A stretch of 6,502 nt of DNA from Methanobacteriota archaeon. GTDB taxonomy: Archaea; Halobacteriota; Syntropharchaeia; JACQPP01. Shown piece after piece: positions 1 through 4,866 of this stretch (positions are counted from its first letter, which is position 1; every line of letters begins with the position of its first letter). The stretch is taken from positions 1-6,502 of the forward strand of contig JACQPP010000056.1 of the NCBI GenBank assembly GCA_016207465.1, read 5' to 3'. The position numbers were made by a program, and so were the translations under genes. The notes beneath the pieces are model-generated. The model had not been told where the DNA came from. It saw only the letters and a list, made by a program, of their open reading frames with translations, and did no database searches.

Positions 1-1804
1 CCTGGGCGGGGCCGCGGTGGATGGAGTCCTCGTGGAGCTTGATGTCGTGGAGCTTGATTTTGACGCCTTGGCCCCGCTCCTTGCAGAGGGGCCCGTTTTT
101 CATGGCGTCGTGGAAGCCCTCGAGGATGAGTTCCTCGACTTCGCGCATCTGGAGGACTCCTTTGGTCATGTCTATGTAGAGGTTGCCCTCGTAGACCTCG
201 ACCACGTTTTTGGCTTCGTCTTTGTCCATGCCGGCGTCCATGAGGAGTTTGCGGCGCTCCACTTCTTCCTGGTCGGTGGTGACCTGGCCGCTCTTGATGA
301 GCCCCACGATTGTCGGGGGCAGGGGTTCGGCGGTGAAGTAGAAGCGGTTGTGGCGGTTGGGGGAGACTCCCTCGAAGGGGCCGGGGCTGGTGCCCTTGAC
401 GGATTCGCGGTAGACCACGATGGGGGGGCTGGTCTCGATGGGGACGCCCTTGTCGTGGGTGACCTTGTATTCGATGATTTCGAGGTGGAGTTCTCCCATG
501 CCGCTGACGAGGTGTTCGCCGGTCTCCTCGTTGATTTCCACGTGGACGGTGGGGTCCTCCTTCTGGACCTGGCGGAGGGCCTCCACCAGCTTGGGGAGCA
601 TCTTGGTCTCCTTGGCCTCCACGGCCTTGGTGACCACGGGCTCGCTGGTGTACTTGATGGACTCGAAGGGGGTGACGGGCTCGGAGGTGACGGTGGAGCC
701 GGAGATGGCGTCCCGGAGGCCGGTGACCGAGGCGATGTTGCCGGAGGGGATGACCTCCACCTCCACCCGGTCGGGGCCGATGAAGACGCCCACCTGCTGG
801 ATTTTGTTGGTCCGGGCGATCCCGGAGACGTGGAGGTCAATGCCCCGGCGGAGGGTGCCGCTGAAGAGCCGGCCGGTGGCCACCTCCCCCGCGTGGGGGT
901 CCATGGTGATTTTGGTGACCATGAAGGCCACCGGGCCCTCGGGGTTGCAGTCGGCCATGGACTTGGCGAATGGGGTGGCGGCGTCTCCCTTCCAGATGAC
1001 GGGGATGCGGTCCTTCTGGGCCTCCAGGGGGTTGGGGAGGTGGCGGACCGCCATGTCGAGGACCACCGCGGCCACCGGGGCCTTCTGGGCCAGAATCTTG
1101 GTCTCCCCCTTCTTCAGGTGGTCGTAGACCTCGTTGAAGCCGAGGCCCGTCTTCTTCTGCATGGGGATGGAGATGGCCCACTTGTGGAGGCCGGAGCCGA
1201 AGGCCACGCTGCCGTCCTCGGGCCGCACCCGCCACCCCGCCTCGTACTTCTTCGGGTGGATGTTCTTGATGAGGTTGTTCACCTTGTCAATGACCAGGCC
1301 CAGGCGCATCTGCATGGCCTTCTTGTCCAGCTGGAGCTCGTTGATAAGGCGGTCCACCTTGTTGATGAAGAGGACCGGCTTCACGTGCTCCCGCAGGGCC
1401 TGGCGGAGCACCGTCTCCGTCTGGGGCATGGGGCCCTCCACCGCGTCCACCAGGACCACGGCCCCGTCCACCGCCCGCATGGCCCGGGTCACGTCCCCCC
1501 CGAAGTCCACGTGGCCGGGGGTGTCAATGAGGTTCACCAGGTAGTCCTGGCCGTCCACCGTGTGGACCATGCTCACGTTGGCCGCGTTGATGGTGATGCC
1601 CCGCTGCTGCTCCAGCTCGTAGAAGTCGGTGAACAGCTGCTGGCCCGCCAGCTCCTGGGAGATGATGCCCGCCCCCGCGACGAGGCTGTCGGTGAGGGTG
1701 GTCTTCCCGTGGTCAATGTGGGCGATGATGCCCATGTTTCGGATGTGGGCGCGGTCCCCCATCAGCTCCCTGGCGGCCTCCGCCGCCCTCTTCCGGGTCG
1801 TCAT
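1..1804 (-). CDS. fusA: Translation elongation factor 2 (aEF-2), partial at the C-terminus
   Basis: GTPase that moves tRNA and mRNA through the ribosome after each peptide bond; cytoplasmic. Of about 730 residues usual for archaeal EF-2, 601 are in the window; the gene runs off base 1. G motifs are intact: G1 AHIDHGKT (28-35), G2 RGITI (68-72, Thr71), G3 DTPGH (94-98) and G4 NKVD (148-151). Later domains carry GPVAFMVTKI, INEETGEHLVSGMGELHLE and SPNRHNRFYF, all typical of the family. The last visible residues, LHEDSIHRGPAQ, are the domain IV tip loop; His596 (bases 17-19) is the residue made into diphthamide in archaea and eukaryotes. The ATG at 1802-1804 gives an N-terminus of normal length, and a TATA-like box sits about 30 nt upstream with no clear Shine-Dalgarno sequence. 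It is divergent from the methyltransferase-like gene. Identification is secure. Confidence 0.98.
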   Translation of the reverse strand, partial: MTTRKRAAEAARELMGDRAHIRNMGIIAHIDHGKTTLTDSLVAGAGIISQELAGQQLFTDFYELEQQRGITINAANVSMVHTVDGQDYLVNLIDTPGHVDFGGDVTRAMRAVDGAVVLVDAVEGPMPQTETVLRQALREHVKPVLFINKVDRLINELQLDKKAMQMRLGLVIDKVNNLIKNIHPKKYEAGWRVRPEDGSVAFGSGLHKWAISIPMQKKTGLGFNEVYDHLKKGETKILAQKAPVAAVVLDMAVRHLPNPLEAQKDRIPVIWKGDAATPFAKSMADCNPEGPVAFMVTKITMDPHAGEVATGRLFSGTLRRGIDLHVSGIARTNKIQQVGVFIGPDRVEVEVIPSGNIASVTGLRDAISGSTVTSEPVTPFESIKYTSEPVVTKAVEAKETKMLPKLVEALRQVQKEDPTVHVEINEETGEHLVSGMGELHLEIIEYKVTHDKGVPIETSPPIVVYRESVKGTSPGPFEGVSPNRHNRFYFTAEPLPPTIVGLIKSGQVTTDQEEVERRKLLMDAGMDKDEAKNVVEVYEGNLYIDMTKGVLQMREVEELILEGFHDAMKNGPLCKERGQGVKIKLHDIKLHEDSIHRGPAQ

Positions 1805-1825
1805 CGGTGGGCCGCCATCTCCCGG

Positions 1826-1840
1826 GAAAAAGATAAAGGT
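1826..1840. promoter_or_regulatory. Shared AT-rich promoter box between EF-2 and the methyltransferase-like gene
   Basis: This is the only A/T-rich run in the 56-bp divergent gap. On the minus strand it reads CCTTTATCTTTTT, centred about 30 nt before the EF-2 ATG. On the plus strand it reads AAAAAGATAAAGG after a purine-rich GGG, centred about 27 nt before the ATG at 1861. An archaeal TATA box lies about 26 nt before the transcription start, so both mRNAs would have leaders of 0-4 nt. The minus-strand reading resembles a TATA box more closely. Position and composition are seen; promoter function is inferred. Confidence 0.5.
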
Positions 1841-1860
1841 TGTGAGACGAAGCCATCCCC

Positions 1861-2553
1861 ATGCCCTACGCCATCGAGGACCGCCGGGCCTTCCTGGAGC
1901 GCGTGGGCATCGGCCCCACCATGCGGGTCCTCGACCTGGAGACCGACGGGGTCCTCCCCGGCATCCTGGCGGGGTGGGCCGAGCCCCATCCCCTGGCCCT
2001 CAGCCGCCGACCCGAGAGGCTCCGCGCTTTGCGCCTCCAGGGGAACGAGAGGACCGGGGGGCTCGCCGCCGACCCCAGCCGCCTCCCCCTCCGCACCGCC
2101 AGCCTTGACGCCATCGTCTCCTACCATGGCCTCCACACCCTCCCCGGGGAATCCCTGGAGCCCCTCGCCCGGGAGGCCCACCGGGCCCTCCGCCCCGACG
2201 GCCGATTCGCCACCCTCCTCTGCGTCCCCGAGCCCCGCACCCCCGCCCAGGAATCCGGCCTCCACCTGGCCCGCCTCCTCGAAGCCCGCGGGGACTTCCA
2301 ATTCCACGACCACCCCCCCATCGCCCGGGCCCTCCGCCGCGCCGGATTCCAGGGGGTCACCCTCACCGTGGTCCCCCGCCGGGTCCCCGTGCCCGACCGA
2401 TGGCTCCGCGCCCACATCGCCTGGGCCCAGGAGCAGGGCCGCGAGGACCCCGCCCTCGCCCCCCGGGCCCGCGCCTACATCGAGAGCGCCGAGAAGGTGG
2501 GAGAGGAGATGCTCCCCGGGGTCCAGGTCGGGGGACGCAGAATAGTAGGGTGA
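1861..2553 (+). CDS. Class I SAM-methyltransferase-like protein with degenerate motif I
   Basis: 230 residues with the layout of a Methyltransf_11-type Rossmann domain. Motif I is RVLDLETDG (22-30), where active enzymes normally have a glycine-rich D-x-G-x-G-x-G loop. A motif II region follows (PLALSRRPERL, 44-54) without the usual acidic residue at the end of strand 2. ADPSRLPLRTASLDAIVSYHG (70-90, first residue Ala70) matches the family segment that contains the adenine-contacting acidic residue and strand 4, and ALRPDGRFATLL (109-120) is the post-motif III segment. The C-terminus (from about 130) is helical with VPRRVPVPDRWLRAH and is not recognised. An in-frame TGA at 1843-1845 makes ATG 1861 the earliest ATG start. 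It stops 3 nt before the end of the convergent glycosyltransferase gene. The final codons AGA ATA GTA are unusual among the G/C-ending codons here. It may be a real methyltransferase of unknown substrate, or a fold that has lost SAM binding. Confidence 0.8.
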   Translation: MPYAIEDRRAFLERVGIGPTMRVLDLETDGVLPGILAGWAEPHPLALSRRPERLRALRLQGNERTGGLAADPSRLPLRTASLDAIVSYHGLHTLPGESLEPLAREAHRALRPDGRFATLLCVPEPRTPAQESGLHLARLLEARGDFQFHDHPPIARALRRAGFQGVTLTVVPRRVPVPDRWLRAHIAWAQEQGREDPALAPRARAYIESAEKVGEEMLPGVQVGGRRIVG

Positions 2554-2556
2554 AGG

Positions 2557-3294
2557 CTACCGGATTTCGGGGTACCGCGTCATCCCCGGCATGTAGCGGG
2601 CCAGGTTGCCCCCCAGGGTGAGCACCTTCACGTAGTTCGCGGCCCACGTGCTCGCCGTGCGCGCAATGCCCCACCGCTGCACCCGCCGGGGGTCCGTGAC
2701 CACCAGGGTCTTCCGCAGATAGGTGAACCGCCCATACCGGCGGAGACGCATGGCCATGTCCACGTCCTCCGCCACATGCAACTCCGCGTTGAAGCCCCCG
2801 CTGGCCTCGAAGGCCCCCGCCCGGGCCACCATGCAGATGCCCGCCGCATGGGGGACCCCCGCCAGGATGGCCGCGGAGAAGTAGTTGTTGATGAACCAGA
2901 AGAGCAGGAAGTCCTCCAGGTCCGTGCTGTAGGGCAAGATGGGGCAGGTGGCCCCCACCACCCGGCCCTGCCGGAAGACCCGGGCCACCTCGCCCAGCAG
3001 ATTGTCCCCCGCGATGGTGTCCGCGTCCAGAAAAACCAGAATCTCCCCCCGGGCCGCCGCCGCCCCCTCGTTCCTCCCCGCCCCGGGCCCCGCCTGCCGC
3101 ACCCGCACCACCCGCGCCCCGAGCCCCCTCGCAATCTCCCGGGTCCTGTCCTTGCTCCTGTAGTCGGCCACCACCACCTCATAGGATGGAGGGTTCTCCT
3201 GCCACTCCAGGGCCCGCAGGGTCCGCCCGATGTAGCGGGCCTCGTTCTTCGTCGGAATCACCACCGAAATCGGAGGGGCCACGGGGACCCCCAT
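2557..3294 (-). CDS. Glycosyltransferase family 2 (GT-A fold)
   Basis: 245-residue enzyme that should transfer a sugar from a nucleotide-sugar donor. The GT2 N-terminus is clear: PISVVIPTKNEARYIGRTL (8-26), then EVVVADYRSKDRT (39-51), where Asp44 sits at the nucleotide-binding position. GRNEGAAAARGEILVFLDADT (73-93, starting at Gly73) ends in the DxD-type metal site Asp90-Ala-Asp92. The acceptor-side acidic pair is Glu176-Asp177 in AEDVDMAMRLRRYG. A hydrophobic stretch at 128-157 (LLFWFINNYF onward) could touch the membrane, but I see no clear membrane-spanning helix or signal peptide. ATG 3292-3294 is chosen because the next upstream ATG (3308-3310) is out of frame and the family motif begins 10 residues in. 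The glycosidase gene ends 21 nt upstream, so co-transcription is likely. Donor, acceptor and pathway are unknown. Confidence 0.9.
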   Translation of the reverse strand: MGVPVAPPISVVIPTKNEARYIGRTLRALEWQENPPSYEVVVADYRSKDRTREIARGLGARVVRVRQAGPGAGRNEGAAAARGEILVFLDADTIAGDNLLGEVARVFRQGRVVGATCPILPYSTDLEDFLLFWFINNYFSAAILAGVPHAAGICMVARAGAFEASGGFNAELHVAEDVDMAMRLRRYGRFTYLRKTLVVTDPRRVQRWGIARTASTWAANYVKVLTLGGNLARYMPGMTRYPEIR

Positions 3295-3310
3295 GGGCGC
3301 CCGGCGCCAT
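3293..3310. repeat. Imperfect inverted repeat over the glycosyltransferase start
   Basis: ATGGGCGCC (3293-3301) faces GGCGCCAT (3303-3310), matching except for one extra G in the left arm. On the minus strand it lies between the promoter-like box and the start codon and includes the start codon. It could be an operator, or chance in GC-rich DNA. Confidence 0.35.
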
Positions 3311-3326
3311 TAACCTTATCTTTCGC
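3311..3326 (-). promoter_or_regulatory. Possible leaderless promoter for the glycosyltransferase gene
   Basis: The minus strand reads CGAAAGATAAGGTTAA, centred about 25 nt before the ATG at 3294, with no Shine-Dalgarno sequence between. It overlaps the last codons and TAA of the upstream glycosidase gene. It resembles the box in front of the methyltransferase-like gene (AAAGATAAAGGTT). If active, it would allow expression independent of the glycosidase; otherwise the two genes share one mRNA. Confidence 0.4.
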
Positions 3327-4557
3327 GCCGCCCCGGGGGCCGCTCCTGCAAATCGAAGGCCAGGGTGGACCACCCGAAGCCGGAGGCCCCCGAGCCCGCC
3401 CCGGTATCGGGGTCGTAGTGCTCCCAGAAGCCCCCCCGCGCCACCATCTCGATGGTCCGCGACGCCAGGGAGCGGGCCACCTCCCGGGGGGCGTTCTCCG
3501 CGAGGCCCCGGGCGAGGAACCAGTTGATGTGCACCCAGGAGAGCCCCCGGAAGAGGCTCGTCACCCCCGTGCTTTTCGAGAACCGGGGGGAGGAGCGGGC
3601 CGCCGAGGGCACCGGCCACGGGAGGCCGAACTCCCCGGGGTCCTGGAGATGCCGGACCAGGGCCTCCGCCCGGGGCCTCGGCAGGCCCGGCAGGGCCAGG
3701 GGCATCAATCCCACCGCTGTCCACTCCCGCACCTTCCCCCGCGATGTGGCGTCGAAATAGAACCCCGCCTCTTCGTCCCAGCAGGACCCCTCCAGCCCCT
3801 CCCGGGCCCTCTCCGCCCGCCGCCGGAACACCCCCGCCCTCTCCTCCTCGCCCTCCCCATCGCAGAGCCGCATGGCGGCCTCCAGCCCCAGGATGTAGAT
3901 GGTGTTGAAGAGCACATCCCGCACCACAAACCGGTCCAGCTCCCGGATGCGGGCCGGGTCATAGCCCACCCGCCGGTACAACTTCAAGAGCCGGAAGAAC
4001 CAGCGCACCATCCGGGGGCCCCGCATGCGATGGAGCCCCAGCACATGGTCCCAGATGGGGGTGTCATCCAATCCCTCCCACGGGTGGAAGATGGAGACCA
4101 GCCCATCGGGCTCCCCCCGCTCCCGGTCCAGCCAATCCAGATACGACACCACCCCCGGGAGCACACCCCGCAGCCACCCCCGGTCCCCCGACACCTCAAA
4201 GACCCGCTCCACCGCCAGGGGAAACACCGGGGGCTGGGTAATCGTGGAACAATCCCCCTTCCACTGGCTCCGCAGAAGGGGGTCCAGGGCCCCCAGGAGC
4301 CCCCCGGGCCGCTCCCAAAACAACATATGGGGAAGCATCCCCCCGGGCCTCTGCTTCGCCAGCAGGGTGGAGAGTTCCCGCTTCGCCATCTCCACATCCA
4401 GGTGGCACCACACAATGGCGTGGAAACAGGAGTCCCACAACCACTGATGCGGATACCGCGCCAGCGAGGGGGCCACATAAGAGTAACCGGGGCCCTGCCG
4501 CAGATTGCCCCGCAGAAGCGCCTCGACCTTCTCTTTTGGGATTGTCTCCACAGCCAC
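3316..4557 (-). CDS. GH63 / mannosylglycerate hydrolase-like (alpha/alpha)6 glycosidase
   Basis: 413 residues, close to the length of the bacterial mannosylglycerate hydrolases of family GH63 (just over 420). Family blocks in order: PHQWLWDSCFHAI (36-48); CSTITQPPVFPLAV (103-116); FHPWEGLDDTPIWD (157-170); NTIYILGLEAAMRL (218-231); EWTAVGLMPL (278-287); LFRGLSWVHINWFLARGL (335-352); FWEHYDPDTGAGSG (377-390); and FGWSTLAFDL (394-403). By comparison with characterised GH63 enzymes, Asp164 is the likely general acid and Glu379 the likely general base; both are present. There is no signal peptide, so it should act in the cytoplasm. The start is GTG at 4555-4557, with a TATA-like box 26 nt upstream. 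It lies 21 nt upstream of a GT2 gene. The substrate could be mannosyl- or glucosyl-glycerate, trehalose-like or another alpha-glycoside; the fold is more certain than the substrate. Confidence 0.8.
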   Translation of the reverse strand: MAVETIPKEKVEALLRGNLRQGPGYSYVAPSLARYPHQWLWDSCFHAIVWCHLDVEMAKRELSTLLAKQRPGGMLPHMLFWERPGGLLGALDPLLRSQWKGDCSTITQPPVFPLAVERVFEVSGDRGWLRGVLPGVVSYLDWLDRERGEPDGLVSIFHPWEGLDDTPIWDHVLGLHRMRGPRMVRWFFRLLKLYRRVGYDPARIRELDRFVVRDVLFNTIYILGLEAAMRLCDGEGEEERAGVFRRRAERAREGLEGSCWDEEAGFYFDATSRGKVREWTAVGLMPLALPGLPRPRAEALVRHLQDPGEFGLPWPVPSAARSSPRFSKSTGVTSLFRGLSWVHINWFLARGLAENAPREVARSLASRTIEMVARGGFWEHYDPDTGAGSGASGFGWSTLAFDLQERPPGRRER

Positions 4558-4572
4558 CCCTACACCCTTTTC

Positions 4573-4588
4573 CGAAAGAATTTAACCC
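4573..4588. promoter_or_regulatory. Bidirectional promoter box between the glycosidase and the tRNA leader
   Basis: On the plus strand CGAAAG (4573-4578) is followed by AATTTAA (4579-4585), a good match to the archaeal arrangement of a purine-rich BRE then a TATA box; transcription would start near 4608. On the minus strand GGGTTAAATTC is centred about 26 nt before the GTG at 4557, the expected place for a leaderless glycosidase mRNA. It is the only such A/T run between 4558 and the tRNA gene. Function in either direction is inferred. Confidence 0.45.
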
Positions 4589-4620
4589 GCATACTGGAAG
4601 AGAGCAGGCAGGGCGCTCAT

Positions 4621-4645
4621 CCCCTACCACCTTCGGGGGTAGGGG
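4621..4645 (+). repeat. Hairpin with UUCG tetraloop
   Basis: CCCCTACC (4621-4628), a bulged A, CC, loop TTCG (4632-4635), then GG and GGTAGGGG (4638-4645) form 10 base pairs with one bulge. The C(UUCG)G cap is one of the most stable RNA tetraloops when read on the plus strand, suggesting the plus-strand RNA is the functional one. Confidence 0.7.
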
Positions 4646-4660
4646 GTGTGCGGTCCGAAC

Positions 4661-4703
4661 GGGGGGAGGGGGGCCGTGACGGGTCACGAGCCCTCCTCCC
4701 CCC
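4661..4703 (+). repeat. Long hairpin just upstream of tRNA-Ser
   Basis: GGGGGGAGGGGGGC (4661-4674) pairs with GCCCTCCTCCCCCC (4690-4703), including one G-U pair. After a bulged A at 4689, CGTGA (4675-4679) pairs with TCACG (4684-4688), leaving a CGGG loop (4680-4683). That makes 19 pairs with a single bulge. It ends 8 nt before the mature tRNA 5' end and covers the place where a tRNA-proximal TATA box would be. Confidence 0.7.
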
Positions 4704-4711
4704 GGAGGGAC

Positions 4712-4795
4712 GCCGGAGTAGCAAAGCGGTAATGCGCAGGTCTGGAGAACCTGTGTCTCGAAAGGGACGCGGGGGTTCAATTCCCCTCTCCGGCG
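4712..4795 (+). tRNA. tRNA-Ser, anticodon GGA
   Basis: 84-nt class II tRNA reading UCC and UCU. The acceptor stem GCCGGAG (4712-4718) pairs perfectly with CTCCGGC (4788-4794), followed by discriminator G73 (4795), the serine identity base. The D arm is GCA/TGC (4721-4723, 4733-4735) with GG at 4728-4729. The anticodon stem is CAGGT/ACCTG (4737-4741, 4749-4753) with loop CTGGAGA and anticodon GGA at 4744-4746. The long variable arm typical of serine is GTCTC-GAAA-GGGAC (4755-4768). The T arm is GGGGG-TTCAATT-CCCCT (4771-4787). No intron and no encoded CCA, so CCA is added after transcription. Confidence 0.97.
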
Positions 4796-4800
4796 AACCC

Positions 4801-4818
4801 TTTTTCTCTTTCTTTTTT
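4801..4818 (+). terminator. T-rich terminator after tRNA-Ser
   Basis: Runs of five, three and six T separated by single C or CTC begin 5 nt after the discriminator base. Oligo-T tracts on the non-template strand terminate archaeal RNA polymerase, and nothing else in this GC-rich window is so T-rich. Confidence 0.75.
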
Positions 4819-4835
4819 CGCGCCTTCGGCGCGAA
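4817..4835. repeat. Perfect hairpin in the convergent gap
   Basis: TTCGCGCC (4817-4824), TTC, GGCGCGAA (4828-4835): 8 pairs around a 3-base loop, directly after the T tract. It lies where transcription of tRNA-Ser (plus) and the HTH regulator (minus) converge and could protect 3' ends or end the minus transcript. A shorter palindrome, CGTTCAGAACG, follows at 4838-4848. Confidence 0.6.
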
Positions 4836-4866
4836 TGCGTTCAGAACGAAATCTCCGTTCAAGCGG

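Larger units (their letters stand above)
4609..4711 (+). ncRNA. Candidate structured leader RNA upstream of tRNA-Ser
   Basis: About 100 nt between a promoter-like box and the tRNA, with no supported protein gene, dominated by two stable hairpins (listed separately) that fill 68 of the 103 bases. It may be the 5' leader of the tRNA precursor, removed by RNase P, or a separate small RNA. I found no box C/D motifs and no convincing H/ACA layout, and it does not resemble an RNA family I know. The 5' end is estimated from the TATA position only. Confidence 0.35.

Noticed and set aside
17..2545. 842-codon open frame on the plus strand antisense to EF-2 and running into the methyltransferase-like gene
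   Set aside because: Low-complexity product (many G, D, V, L, then P, S, R) created by GC-rich codons on the opposite strand. EF-2 is unmistakable on the minus strand and the second gene lies in another frame.
4621..4703. CRISPR repeats or an intrinsic terminator of the glycosidase
   Set aside because: The two hairpins differ in sequence with no repeat-spacer pattern, and they lie upstream, not downstream, of the glycosidase gene.
4609..4711. Box C/D or H/ACA guide RNA
   Set aside because: No RUGAUGA/CUGA pair and no ANA box at the correct distance from a pseudouridylation pocket is visible.
4712..4795. tRNA-Ser as an attachment site for an integrated element
   Set aside because: The 3' end of the tRNA is not repeated in the window, and no integrase or mobile gene is present.
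4617..4862. 81-codon minus frame antisense to tRNA-Ser with a lysine-rich start
   Set aside because: It is the complement of the tRNA, its terminator and the hairpins. Such antisense-tRNA frames are a common annotation error.
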